From Bacteroidales bacterium (lineage in GTDB: Bacteria > Bacteroidota > Bacteroidia > Bacteroidales > Prolixibacteraceae), in contig JAATGF010000026.1 of assembly GCA_015654795.1 (NCBI GenBank), forward strand, positions 1 through 51,640: a stretch of DNA of 51,640 nt, given 5' to 3'. Numbering within the stretch: position 1 is the stretch's first letter; each line of letters opens with the position of its first letter. This document shows positions 20,964 to 30,700 of the stretch, piece after piece. Under the pieces are notes generated by a model that saw only the letters and a program-made list of their open reading frames with translations, was not told where the DNA came from and did not search any database. The translations under genes were made by a program, and so were the position numbers.

Positions 20964-21665
20964 ATGAAGTTAATTGTATTTGCAGGTCCGCCAACCTGCG
21001 GAAAAACAACCGTAATCAGGCAAGTGATTCGAAGGATGATCGCAGGAAATCATAAACCAGCGTATATTAAGATCGATGTTCTTTATGCCGATGAGGATGA
21101 AGTGATCAAGAAGGAGTTTGGCATTCCAACGCGGAAAATCTATTCCGGCGAATTATGTCCTGATCATTGTAATGTAGTCGTACTCGATCAGGCTGTTGAA
21201 TGGGCAGAGAAAGTAGGTTCCGATTTCCTTTTTATTGAAACGGCCGGTTTATGTCTGCGTTGTTCTCCCTATGTAGAAAAATCATTGGGGATTGTTGTGC
21301 TTGAATGCACAAGCGGGATGAATCTTCCGCGCAAAATCGGTCCGATGCTTACGCTTGCCGACATTGCCGTAATCACAAAGATCGACCTTGTTTCGCAAGC
21401 AGAGCGCGAAGTATTCCGTTACAGGGTTCTCGAATCAGCCAAAGAGATTACCGTCGTTGAAAGTAATGCCCTTTATGGCATTGGCATCGACCCGATTGTC
21501 CGTCAGATTCTCAAAACAGTCGATATCGAATTCCCCATGTACCTGCGTGGTAATCCACCTGTTGGTACCTGTACTATTTGTGTAGGCAAGAAAGAGATTG
21601 GTGCAAAGAATCATTTCGGCGTATTACGCACCATGGATCAGGAGCTTTTTTATGTAGGTGAATAA
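20964..21665 (+). CDS. HypB/UreG/CobW-like P-loop GTPase
   Basis: 233 residues. Walker A is GPPTCGKTT (8-16), a switch region carries KIDVLYADEDE, the acidic metal-triphosphate motif lies in FLFIETAGL, and base recognition is TKIDL. Three cysteine pairs stand out: GELCPDHCN, AGLCLRCSPY and GTCTICVGKKE, suggesting metal or Fe-S binding. SIMIBI GTPases of this type deliver nickel or cobalt or drive cofactor insertion (HypB, UreG, CobW). It starts 11 bp after the ABC ATPase gene and precedes a cysteine desulfurase by 19 bp. The client enzyme is unknown. Confidence 0.85.
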   Translation: MKLIVFAGPPTCGKTTVIRQVIRRMIAGNHKPAYIKIDVLYADEDEVIKKEFGIPTRKIYSGELCPDHCNVVVLDQAVEWAEKVGSDFLFIETAGLCLRCSPYVEKSLGIVVLECTSGMNLPRKIGPMLTLADIAVITKIDLVSQAEREVFRYRVLESAKEITVVESNALYGIGIDPIVRQILKTVDIEFPMYLRGNPPVGTCTICVGKKEIGAKNHFGVLRTMDQELFYVGE

Positions 21666-21684
21666 TTAATTTAAAAAGTCTGTT

Positions 21685-22845
21685 ATGCAAAAAAGAATCT
21701 ATCTTGACAATGCGGCGACAACGTGTCTCGATGACAGGCTTCTTGAAGTCATGCTGCCGCTTTATAGCAAACAGTTTGGAAATTCATCGAGTCTTCATTC
21801 CTACGGAGTCGAAGCAAAGAATGTGCTGGATTGTGCACATGAGCAACTTGCAGGTTTTATTGGAGCTTCACCCGAAGAACTTATTTTCACATCAGGGGGG
21901 ACTGAATCGAACAACTTTGCAATCAAGGGAATCGCTTTTGCCAACCGGCATAAGGGAAATCACATCATCGTTTCTTCCATTGAGCACGACTGCATTCTGA
22001 ATTCCTGCAAGTGGCTTGAAGAACAGGGCTTCTATATCACTTATCTTCCCGTTGATCACAATGGAATTGTTGATCTTGACTTCCTTGAACGGGCCATCAA
22101 TCCGAAAACGATTTTAGTATCGGTGATGTATGCGAACAACGAAATCGGCACCATCGAACCTATTGATGAAATTGGCAGAATCTGTCGGGCGAAGAATGTT
22201 CTTTTTCATTCCGATGCCTGTCAGAGTTTCGGGAAGGTGCCTGTTAACGTCGTTCAGTCGAACATTGATCTTTTAACGATTAACTCGCATAAGATTTACG
22301 GACCCAAAGGGGTAGGCGCCTTGTATGTTCGGAAAGGAATAGCGATTACTCCTTTGTTGCATGGCGGCGGACAAGAGCATGGACTGCGTTCTACCACAGA
22401 AAATATCCCCGGGATTGCCGGTTTTGCGAAAGCTGCTGAGTTGTGCATGGATGAGATGGGAAAAGAAACCATCCGGCTGACGGGGCTTCGTAAACGGTTC
22501 ACCAATTTTCTGTTCGACGAATTTGAGAATGCCTACATTAACGGGCATGATCAGCAGCGGTTGCCTGGACACGTGAACTTTAGCTTTCATGGTCTTGAGG
22601 GTGAAACCATCCGTTTGCTCCTTTTACTCGACGAGCTTGGAATTGCAGTTTCTGCCGGTTCTGCCTGCTCATCAAATCATGGCAGTAATGCGTCACATGT
22701 TTTACAGGCTATCGGACTGAACCCCTTTGAAGCAAGGGGTGGAATTCGTATCAGCTTTGGCCGTTTTAATACCGAAGATGAACTTGATTATTGCTTAAGT
22801 GCACTAAAACAAAGTGTTCCTGAATTAAATATGATATTTTCATAA
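21685..22845 (+). CDS. Cysteine desulfurase (NifS/IscS-like)
   Basis: 386 residues. It opens with YLDNAATTCLDDRLLEVMLP; PLP-contact motifs are TSGGTESNNFAIKG and HSDACQSFGK, the Schiff-base lysine is Lys203 in INSHKIYGPKGVGALY, and the persulfide cysteine is Cys328 in SAGSACSSNHG. The enzyme takes sulfur from cysteine and passes persulfide sulfur to Fe-S or other cofactor assembly. The GSACSS loop is of the NifS/IscS group rather than SufS. No IscU/NifU scaffold gene follows; instead it sits in an operon with a GTPase, an ABC ATPase and an Fe-S protein, implying a dedicated sulfur supply. Confidence 0.95.
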   Translation: MQKRIYLDNAATTCLDDRLLEVMLPLYSKQFGNSSSLHSYGVEAKNVLDCAHEQLAGFIGASPEELIFTSGGTESNNFAIKGIAFANRHKGNHIIVSSIEHDCILNSCKWLEEQGFYITYLPVDHNGIVDLDFLERAINPKTILVSVMYANNEIGTIEPIDEIGRICRAKNVLFHSDACQSFGKVPVNVVQSNIDLLTINSHKIYGPKGVGALYVRKGIAITPLLHGGGQEHGLRSTTENIPGIAGFAKAAELCMDEMGKETIRLTGLRKRFTNFLFDEFENAYINGHDQQRLPGHVNFSFHGLEGETIRLLLLLDELGIAVSAGSACSSNHGSNASHVLQAIGLNPFEARGGIRISFGRFNTEDELDYCLSALKQSVPELNMIFS

Positions 22846-22865
22846 CAATCAAAATTTGACAAAAC

Positions 22866-23147
22866 ATGATAAATACCGGAATTAATACTGAAAGAATTGG
22901 GACAAGGAATCTTGAAACTGAAAAGGTCAACTTCGTGAATCCGTTTACACAACATCCGGCAGAAGTAGGAATGAGCTATCCGGAGCATGCCCGATTTGCG
23001 CTTATGCTGGCGAGGAAAACATTTCTGATGGCTCTTGCTTCATTGATACATGCCTTCTTTCCGTTTCTATTTGTCACCTATACGAGCCGGAAAATAAACC
23101 AGATTAATAAACTATTACAAAATAGAAATTCAAATAACGAAAAATGA
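22866..23147 (+). CDS. Small DUF6356-like membrane protein
   Basis: 93 residues. The core NPFTQHPAEVGMSYPEHARF, a membrane segment (LMALASLIHAFFPFLFV) and TSRKI match what I remember of the DUF6356 family, small one- or two-helix proteins of unknown role. A polar N-terminal extension of about 25 residues precedes it. It overlaps the next gene by four bases (ATGA), so the two are translationally coupled. It could tether the cluster's products to the membrane; that is inference. Confidence 0.8.
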   Translation: MINTGINTERIGTRNLETEKVNFVNPFTQHPAEVGMSYPEHARFALMLARKTFLMALASLIHAFFPFLFVTYTSRKINQINKLLQNRNSNNEK

Positions 23148-23830
23148 ATACACAGACAATTGAAAAACCCAAATTAATTCTCCCCAACCTAAATTGCGGG
23201 GCTTGCGGTTACAAAACCTGTACTGAATTTGCTTTGGCTGTTGAGGATGCAAAAGTTGAAGTACGAATGTGCGTCCATGCTAAACAGGTCACCAAAGAAG
23301 AACGTAGTCAGTTGAATTGTCTGAGCTGTTTGGGTGGTGAGAATATTGGCGAAAAGTTACAATGGAAAGACAGCCTGAAACGTGATTTCGACTTTATCCT
23401 CGATGTGATGGAAGGCGAACCCGGACCTAAAGAAACGATTTTACCTTATAACCCGGCACTGGTGAAGGAACTGGGCGTAAAGAAAGGTGATGTAATGATT
23501 GGTCGCCCGATGGGAATGTCGTGTGGTTGCCCTGTTACTCACTGCGGTGTCGTTTCGGATGTTGATGCCCGTAACGGAGTTATTTACTGGAATGTAACCG
23601 GACCACTTCGGCCTCGTTCCGAGGGATTTATCGACATCGGCTTTTACGTGTCGCAAGCCTACGAAGGAATCATCAAAGAATCGCGCGAAGAGATCAGACT
23701 CGGACAGCGCTATTGGTTTCTTCCCAAACGTTGTATGTTGCAGTGGCGGCACAGCGGATTAGTGAATGCTGTTACCAAAATGCGCGATGGTAGTTATAAG
23801 GTAAGGGTCGAAGGTTTGTATATCGGTTGA
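23144..23830 (+). CDS. Fe-S protein with an RnfB/CFeSP-type four-cysteine domain
   Basis: 228 residues. The N-terminal motif NCGACGYKTCTEFA, with a fourth Cys in VRMCVHAK, is the CxxCxxxxC...C [4Fe-4S] domain seen in corrinoid/iron-sulfur proteins and RnfB. A second group follows: LNCLSCLGG near residue 60, then MSCGCPVTHCG near residue 125. The C-terminal half (NGVIYWNVTGPLRPRSEGFI) is a probable beta-rich domain I cannot name. The cysteine count suits one or two clusters. As the last gene of the operon it may be the carrier or scaffold served by the desulfurase and GTPase. Confidence 0.82.
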   Translation: MNTQTIEKPKLILPNLNCGACGYKTCTEFALAVEDAKVEVRMCVHAKQVTKEERSQLNCLSCLGGENIGEKLQWKDSLKRDFDFILDVMEGEPGPKETILPYNPALVKELGVKKGDVMIGRPMGMSCGCPVTHCGVVSDVDARNGVIYWNVTGPLRPRSEGFIDIGFYVSQAYEGIIKESREEIRLGQRYWFLPKRCMLQWRHSGLVNAVTKMRDGSYKVRVEGLYIG

Positions 23831-23908
23831 TTGATAGCGAAGTAACGTTTTATTGTTATCTTATGCTCAAAAAAATAGGGCCGAAAATAAAATATTAATA
23901 GTATTTCG

Positions 23909-24574
23909 ATGAGCATAGATAAGATAAATAATGTAATAATTGCCGATTCCCAATATCTGGTCGTCGAAGCACTTAAATTTCTGATCGGAGCCGATGAGCG
24001 TTATTCTATTGCAGGTGTTGCCTGCACTCAAAGCGATCTTTATAAAATTCTGGAAACCTTCAGGAACGGTCTGTTGATTACCGATTTTGCGAATATTGAT
24101 TATGATGGCATTGATGATTTGAAAAATATCAGGCTGAAGTATCCGCAGATATCAATACTGATACTAACCAATTCCATTACAAAGCAGGAGTTTAGCGGGT
24201 TATCCAGGTTTGGCATCAGGAATGTTATTTACAAAACGGCCGATAAGGATGAGCTTTTTTCGGCTATTGATTCCACTCTGAAGAGAAAAAAATTCTATTC
24301 AGATGAAGTTCTTGACTTGTTTCTTGACGTTAGCGACAACAAATATATTCCCGAAGATCCGAAACATCTGACTGCTTCGGAGATTGAGATTGTGAAATTA
24401 ATCGCAAACGGACTGACAACAAAAGAAATTGCCTTGAGACGGAATATCAGCTATCACACAGTGAATACGCATCGGAAGAATATCTTCAAAAAAATGGAAG
24501 TTTCAAACGCTTCCGAACTGATTATACATGCTATCAAAGCCGGTTGGATCGACAATATTGAGTATTATATATAA
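23909..24574 (+). CDS. Orphan NarL/LuxR-type response regulator
   Basis: 221 residues. The receiver domain (about 7-125) keeps the acidic pocket (IIADSQYLV), the likely phospho-acceptor Asp in LLITDFANIDYDG, the Thr in ILILTNS and the Lys in VIYKTADK. The C-terminal LuxR helix-turn-helix is LTASEIEIVKLIANGLTTKE, then RNISYHTVNTHRKNIFKKM. No histidine kinase is nearby. It lies 78 bp after the Fe-S cluster operon and might be read with it, but a 24-bp dyad region and a hairpin separate it from glsB. Its target genes are unknown. Confidence 0.9.
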   Translation: MSIDKINNVIIADSQYLVVEALKFLIGADERYSIAGVACTQSDLYKILETFRNGLLITDFANIDYDGIDDLKNIRLKYPQISILILTNSITKQEFSGLSRFGIRNVIYKTADKDELFSAIDSTLKRKKFYSDEVLDLFLDVSDNKYIPEDPKHLTASEIEIVKLIANGLTTKEIALRRNISYHTVNTHRKNIFKKMEVSNASELIIHAIKAGWIDNIEYYI

Positions 24575-24596
24575 AATTACCCTGTTTATGTTATTA

Positions 24597-24618
24597 AAAT
24601 ACCGTAAAGAGGGTATTT
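24597..24618. promoter_or_regulatory. Dyad operator B between the response regulator and the glycine-lipid genes
   Basis: AAATACC (24597-24603), eight bases, GGTATTT (24612-24618): perfect 7-bp arms with the half-site and spacing of the dyads at 17201, 27381, 32781 and 40221. I cannot place a convincing -33/-7 pair next to it. It lies 23 bp after the response regulator stop and 314 bp before the glsB start. Confidence 0.6.
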
Positions 24619-24803
24619 CATGCGAATGCCAGTATGCCCAATTTAGCGTCTCACTAATTATAAAGAGATGGTGATTACTAAATTGATTTTTCCAATCCGA
24701 TTACTTATGGTGTTTGGAGGAGAGGGGGTAGGAGGACTCATCCGATGCCATTATTTGCATGGTTATTTGAAGATCTAATCAAACGAAAAACAAAGTGTTT
24801 TAC

Positions 24804-24827
24804 TACCCCGATCCGCCAATCGGGGTA
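24804..24827 (+). terminator. Hairpin before the glycine-lipid genes
   Basis: TACCCCGAT (24804-24812) pairs perfectly with ATCGGGGTA (24819-24827) across six bases, followed by an AATAATAAAT tract rather than a T run. It could terminate transcripts started at operator B or from the response regulator gene, or act as a 5' leader hairpin of glsB. Confidence 0.5.
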
Positions 24828-24931
24828 ATAATAAATAATATCAGCTCATTAATTACCCCAAAATATCTGTTGTTCGGTAATACGATCCTCTGGCAGATGC
24901 CTGCATGGAGATCATAATCTATTATAAAGAA

Positions 24932-25867
24932 ATGGAAAGAATTATTGACCCTATTAAAAAGGATAAACTGATAGCCGAATTGAAATCGTGCAGGTTTATA
25001 AAAAGAACGACTAAACGGGGAAATGAAATTTATAGCTTTACTTACCGCGACGCGCCTTCGATCATGTATGAAGTAGCGCGCCTTCGCGAAACAGCCTTTC
25101 GGTTGATCGGTTGTGGCTCGGGACATCTCATCGATCTCGATAATTATGATTTGGAACCGGCTTCCTACCGTCAATTGATTGTCTGGAACCCGCGCGACAA
25201 AGAGATTATTGGTGGGTATCGTTATGCAACAGGTAAAGATTATCTTATGAGAACCGAGCTGTTATCGATGTCGCACTATTACAGGTTCTCAAAGAAGTTT
25301 ATTCATGAGTATCTGCCTCATAGTATTGAGCTTGGTCGTGCCTGGGTGAATCCGCTTTACCAGCCTTCTGCAACCGACAGCCGGTCCATTTTTGCACTTG
25401 ATAATCTGTGGGAAGGAATTGGTGCTGTAGTCGCTGAGAATAAAGGTGTCAGGTACTTAATCGGAAAAGTCACCATACCTGGAACTTACAATCCGACTGC
25501 CCGTATTTTAATTACCTGGTTTATGAGTCACTATTATGGTGACCGCAATAACCTTGTCTTCCCGCATAAGCCAATTATTTCACCCGGCGTGCTGAATATC
25601 GGAGGTCAGCGAATAACAGGTTGCGATATCAATAACGATTTTAAGATCATTAGCAGCTTTATTAAAACACTGGGAGTTTTTGTTCCACCTTTAATCAGCG
25701 CCTATTTGCGACTTGCAAAAGATATGGTTTCGTTTGGATCAACACTTAATCCGGAACTCGAAAATTCGTATGAAACCGGAATTATGATCGATGTAAACGA
25801 CATATATCCAGATAAATATGCACGGTATGTACAGGTTTCAGAGAAAAATGAATCGGTATGTGTTTAG
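24932..25867 (+). CDS. glsB: Glycine N-acyltransferase GlsB-like (hemolysin/OlsB-type acyl transferase)
   Basis: About 311 residues from MERIIDPIKKDKLIAELKS. It is an acyl-ACP-dependent N-acyltransferase of the OlsB/GNAT-like superfamily: YEVARLRETAFRLIGCGSG, IVWNPRDKEIIGGYRYATG and HSIELGRAWVNPLYQPS are family blocks. In Bacteroides, GlsB N-acylates glycine to make commendamide-type lipids and GlsA adds a second acyl chain. The next gene is a GlsA-type O-acyltransferase 16 bp downstream, which supports the assignment. The longer frame from 24905 adds nine residues; the ATG at 24932 gives the usual family start. Confidence 0.85.
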   Translation: MERIIDPIKKDKLIAELKSCRFIKRTTKRGNEIYSFTYRDAPSIMYEVARLRETAFRLIGCGSGHLIDLDNYDLEPASYRQLIVWNPRDKEIIGGYRYATGKDYLMRTELLSMSHYYRFSKKFIHEYLPHSIELGRAWVNPLYQPSATDSRSIFALDNLWEGIGAVVAENKGVRYLIGKVTIPGTYNPTARILITWFMSHYYGDRNNLVFPHKPIISPGVLNIGGQRITGCDINNDFKIISSFIKTLGVFVPPLISAYLRLAKDMVSFGSTLNPELENSYETGIMIDVNDIYPDKYARYVQVSEKNESVCV

Positions 25868-25883
25868 TAAATAAGCATAAACG

Positions 25884-26714
25884 ATGAAATATATCGACGT
25901 AGCTGCCGGCATTAAAGCGAGCGACTCAAAATTTCTAAAGAAATTTCCCCCATTTATGGTCAGATGGTTCGAAAAGATCATCAAGCAGGATGAGCTGAAC
26001 CATATTCTTGAAAAATACAAAGACTGTCATGGGGCAGACTTCCATCGGAGCATAGTTAAGGAATTCAATCTAACAATTGAAGTTGAGGGTATTGAGAATT
26101 TACCTGAGAATAGGAAATGCTTCTTCCTGTCCAACCATCCGTTCGGTATCATTGATGGACTGGTACTTACGAAGACCGTGATTGAAAAATACGGGACCTT
26201 TAAGGCGATCGGAAATGAGTCATTCAATTTTGTGCCGAATCTTCGGCCATATATCGCTTTGGTGAATCCTTACGGGAAGAGTCCTAAAACGTATGTAAAA
26301 GAGCTTGAAAAGTTGTATCAATCGGATATTCCGATTACCCATTTCCCCGCAGGGAAGGTATCGCGCCGCTACAAGGGAAAGATTCAGGATTCTGACTGGC
26401 AGAAAAGCTTTATTACAAGGGCAATATCCTGTCAAAGAAATATTGTTCCTTTCTATTTCTACGGACAAAACTCAAATCTGTTTTACGCGATTAACCGGTT
26501 CCGAAGAATGCTGGGTATTAAGATCAATCTTGAACTAATATTGTTACCCCGCGAGATGTTCCTGAAACGAAATAAAACTATCCGGTTTAAAATCGGTAAG
26601 CCGATATTGTGGCAAAAATTCGACTCTTCGCTGACGCATATTGAATGGGCTAAAAAAGTGAGAGCGCATATCTACGACCTGTCATCTCCGGATGGAAATC
26701 AAACTGATTTTTAG
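25884..26714 (+). CDS. glsA: Glycine-lipid O-acyltransferase GlsA-like (PlsC family)
   Basis: 276 residues. The PlsC acyltransferase motif I appears as FFLSNHPFGIIDGLVL: the usual H-x4-D becomes HPFGIID, as in the hemolysin-associated acyltransferases of Bacteroidota. THFPAGKVSRRYKGKIQDSD corresponds to the later substrate-binding motifs, with PAG in place of the common PEG. It would O-acylate the N-acyl-3-hydroxyacyl glycine made by GlsB, giving the diacylated glycine lipid. It is translated right after glsB. The assignment is by family and pairing, not by assay. Confidence 0.82.
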   Translation: MKYIDVAAGIKASDSKFLKKFPPFMVRWFEKIIKQDELNHILEKYKDCHGADFHRSIVKEFNLTIEVEGIENLPENRKCFFLSNHPFGIIDGLVLTKTVIEKYGTFKAIGNESFNFVPNLRPYIALVNPYGKSPKTYVKELEKLYQSDIPITHFPAGKVSRRYKGKIQDSDWQKSFITRAISCQRNIVPFYFYGQNSNLFYAINRFRRMLGIKINLELILLPREMFLKRNKTIRFKIGKPILWQKFDSSLTHIEWAKKVRAHIYDLSSPDGNQTDF

Positions 26715-26722
26715 GCTTAAGG

Positions 26723-26955
26723 TTAATGTCTTAATCCGCAATCCCTATTATTCCAGTCGCTGGTAACCAACCACCAGCCTCCTGTTTTTTGTACCAGAGA
26801 ATTTCTCATAGCACCTTTCCCATCCAAGGTAACTGCTTTTACCCAATGAAGGGATATCGAAAAAGTTTGCACTTGAAATTTTGAGTCAACCAAAAAAATA
26901 TCCCGGAGGGATAAAATGGTTATCGAAAATGGATCATACGAGCGGATATTCAACT
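26723..26955. repeat. Repeat-like non-coding segment with a TATCCCGGAGGGATA hairpin
   Basis: CTGGTAACCAACCACCAG near 26760 and the hairpin TATCCC-GGA-GGGATA (26899-26913) followed by AAAATGGTTATCGAAAATGG look like intergenic repeats of Bacteroidota. A reverse-strand ORF of 76 codons crosses it but has no recognisable domain. From 26956 to 27380 I see only AT-rich spacer without a gene. Confidence 0.4.
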
Positions 26956-27380
26956 AGCCGGGGTTAAACAATTTTCTAATCATCATTTTCTATCATTGGT
27001 GACCGGGTAATATTTAATTATGAGTAACAAATACATTTTCACCAATTCGCAGGTCCGCTTCAGGTAATCCTTCCAGTCGGATCGGCTTTGTCCCCTCCCA
27101 AAATTTGACACATATTAGTTTCGGCAATATTCGTAAGCCGACAAAGGTTTCAGAAATAACTCAGATAGTGCATCCGTCGTTGAATTATAATAAACAGTTC
27201 CGGAATGATTGAGTCCAAATGAGGTTAGCGACAGGGAATAATATTAGCTAAAGTTGTATTGGCTGAAAATTGGATTGGTTTGATTTATATAACTGAATTA
27301 CTAGTGAATATATGATTTTGAGGTGCAATACTAATCGATCGAAACCAAAACTATCAAAATTAAGACAATTTAAGATAAAT

Positions 27381-27479
27381 ATACCAGATAGTTGGTAGAT
27401 TAAATACGTTATATATGGTATTGTTCTGTTAAAAAGTGTTTATCATTTTTGTTGTGTGAATGTCAACTATTATGATTTG
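27381..27479 (+). promoter_or_regulatory. Dyad operator C and promoter of SusC/D system 1
   Basis: TATACC (27380-27385), eight bases, GGTAG (27394-27398): one end-base off the perfect dyad. Downstream, TTG (27449-27451), a 20-bp spacer and ATGATTTG (27472-27479) form a plausible promoter. The dyad-to-TTG distance is about 50 bp, longer than the 22 bp at 32781 and 40221. Transcription from here gives a leader of about 270 nt before SusC. Confidence 0.5.
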
Positions 27480-27509
27480 AGATAAATGCAGAGAAAAATC
27501 AAAATTTCA

Positions 27510-27544
27510 AATAAGTCCCGGGCTATCATTTTCCGGGACTTATT
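27510..27544 (+). other. Perfect 12-bp hairpin in the SusC1 leader
   Basis: AATAAGTCCCGG (27510-27521) pairs exactly with CCGGGACTTATT (27533-27544) across 11 bases. No T run follows, so it is not a standard terminator. It sits about 25 nt after the predicted start site and 215 nt before SusC, where it could be an attenuator or RNA-stability element. A 25-codon ORF (27486-27563) passes through it; I give that little weight. Confidence 0.55.
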
Positions 27545-27758
27545 ATCGGATTTCGTTTTCTAATATAATTCAACAATGGATCGATATAAAACAATAATTT
27601 ACAAAAGTAATAAAACCCTCCTGTTTTGTGTGAGAATCATCAAGTTCAGTCGATGTATCTCATCACTATGTTGTATGTGAGATAAACATCTCATTGCTTC
27701 TCAATTCATTTACTCATCCCTATCATTTAACGATTTCATTAAATTACATTCAATTACT

Positions 27759-30700
27759 ATGAAGAAAATTTCGCTCTTAATCTTATTCCTTTGTTTTATG
27801 GGAATACAAAGCATTCTGGCTCAGACCAGAGAGGTGACCGGGACTGTCACCTTGGCCGATGATGGAAGTACTGTTCCCGGTGCCTCCGTAACTATAAAAG
27901 GAACTACGTTGGGGACAATTACTGATTCTGACGGCAAATTTTCACTAAAAGTTCCTCAAAGTGCAAAGACGCTTTTGATCTCATTTATTGGATTGGTTGC
28001 CCCTGAAATTCAACTTACAAATGCGGCTCACTATGAAGTTGTGTTAAAATCAGGAACTATTTCGGTTGACGAGATTGTTGTTACCGGCTATGGCACACAA
28101 AGAAAGCGTGAATTTACCGGAGCTGCTGCTGTAGTTCGCGGAAATGTTGTTGACAATAAACCGATACAAAGCTTTGGACAAGGACTCACAGGTCAGGCTG
28201 CCGGAGTTAGTATCATCCAACCGAATGGATTGCTGAACAATCCGCCTGTCATCAGGGTTCGCGGATTAAGTTCATTATCGCTAAGTTCATTCCCGTTAGT
28301 TGTTATTGATGGTGTTCCAGTTGCGACTGGCGATGTTTCAGAAAACTCTACTGCAAACAATCCATTAGCCGACATCAACCCTTCTGACATTGAATCTATT
28401 GACGTTTTGAAAGATGCAGCATCTTCTGCAATTTATGGTTCGCGTGGTGCTGCCGGAGTATTGGTAATTACCACCAAGCGGGGAAAGGAAAGCAAAACTA
28501 AAGTAACCTACGACGGATGGGTTGGAGTGGCTAATGCTGTAAGACTTCCTGATCTGCTCAATGCTCAGCAATATATGGATTATAAGAATGGGGCGATTGT
28601 CAATGCCCGTTTATTGAATACGAATGCTGCCCCAGCTGATGCTTTTAAACCTTCATACAATGCTGACGGATCTTTAGTCGATACAAAATGGTATGATTAT
28701 ATCTATAGAACCGCCTATTCGCAAAACCACAATATTACCATATCCGGAGGAACGGCTAAGACATCTTACTATTTTTCTGCCGGGTATACTGATCAGAATG
28801 GCTTTCTTAGAGCAAACAACTTCGAACGCCGATCTGGTCGTTTTAATATCGATCATTGGGCAACCGATTGGTTAAAACTATCTGCAAATGTTAATTATAC
28901 CAATGGACTGAACAATTCGCCTAACAGTGGTTCCGTTCCGGGTGGAGCTTTCAACTCCTCAGGACTGGGACGTATAGCCCTCGTTCAGGTACCAAATGTT
29001 GCGCCCTATAAAGAAGATGGAAGTTATAATGTTGTCAATAATGCATTAGGTAGCGGCAATAACCTGCTCACCTCTTCGTACTCCAATCCAATTCCGATTA
29101 TCGATCTGGACAAGAACTCTTCCGAAACAACCCGGTTGCTGGCCAACCTAATTGCAGAGTTCAAACTGACCAAAGATCTTTCTTTTAAATCGACCTATTC
29201 ATGGGACAGAAGAAATACCGAAAACATTCAGTTCTGGAATCCTGTTCAAGGCGATGGCTATAGCTATAACGGTTATGCATACAATAACTCGGCACGTTCG
29301 GATAACTGGAACTGGATTAATACGATACAATTTCAGAAGACATTCAATAACGTTCATAACTTAAATATTATTGCGGCATCGGATGCGCAGAAAAGAAGGA
29401 CTACTAACTGGGGCAGTGTGCGACAGAATCTTGTAGATCCATTTTTCAACACTTATCAGGGCGTATTTCTAACTAATGTTGCCGGAGGAAACGGAATCTC
29501 AGAGATTGGATATGAAGCTTATCTCGGAAATATCAGCTATAACTATGCCGGTAAATATTTTATCAGTGGAAATTTCAGACGCGACGGTAACTCAGCTCTC
29601 TCCGCCGATAATCGCTGGGGTAATTTTGGTGGTGCATCTATTGGATGGACAGTCTCTGAAGAAAAGTTGTTCAAGGAATCGTTTCCTGAAAGTATCTCTT
29701 CGTTACGACTTAAAGCAAGTTATGGAAGGGTTGGCAACGGAAACCTGAGTAATTACTATGGTGCTTACAATACTTTCGAGGCCGGAATATATGGTATAGT
29801 ACCCCGTATTTATTACATTCAGGCCGGAAACAATGAACTAAAATGGGAAACCAGTAACCAGTCAAACATTGGATTAGACCTTAGTCTGTTTCAAAACAGA
29901 ATTACTTTTGAAGCAAATTACTATAATAAAGACATTAACAATTTGATTCTCGATGTACCACAGTCGCCATCAAAAGGTATTCCGGGTAATACAATTTTGC
30001 TCAATGTTGGGTCGATGTATAACCGTGGTTTCGAATTTACTATAAACGCTATTCCTATTAAGACAAAAGACTTTAGCTGGAATGCAAACCTGAACTTCTC
30101 TACCAATAAAAACGAAGTTACTGCACTGGTCGATGACAATACACCTATTCTGGCTTACACAGGAAGTCTTGAGCTGGCAAGTATCACAGCTGTTGGTCAT
30201 CCGGCAGCAAGTATTTACGCTGTAAAAACCGATGGTGTAAATCCTGAAAATGGTCGTAGAATATTCATTAATGCTGCTGGCGAACGTGTTCAATACCAAC
30301 ACTACGGAGGAGCCAATGCCTGGACCTACCTTGACGGGACAGTCGCAAAAGCTGTTTCAGGTGCTGATGCTCAAATTCTGGGAGGCACGCTTCCAACATG
30401 GTACGGTGGATTCAACAATACATTCCGTTATAAAGATTTTGATTTAGGCATCAACTTTACCTTCTCCGGAGGAAACGATATCTACAATGGAACGAAAGCC
30501 GGGTTGCGCGATCAACGTATCTGGAATAACTCTACCGATGTACTCAATGCCTGGACGACTGTTGGTCAGAAAACAGATGTCCCACGCGCGGTATATGGCG
30601 ATAATGTGTCAAACGGATCATCATTCGCAATAGATGCCAATATTGAAAAAGGCGATTTTTTGCGCCTTCAAACTGCCACCTTGGGTTACAACCTGCCAAA

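Noticed and set aside
26723..26953. Reverse-strand 76-codon ORF after glsA
   Set aside because: It has no recognisable domain, and its sequence contains hairpin repeats typical of Bacteroidota spacers.
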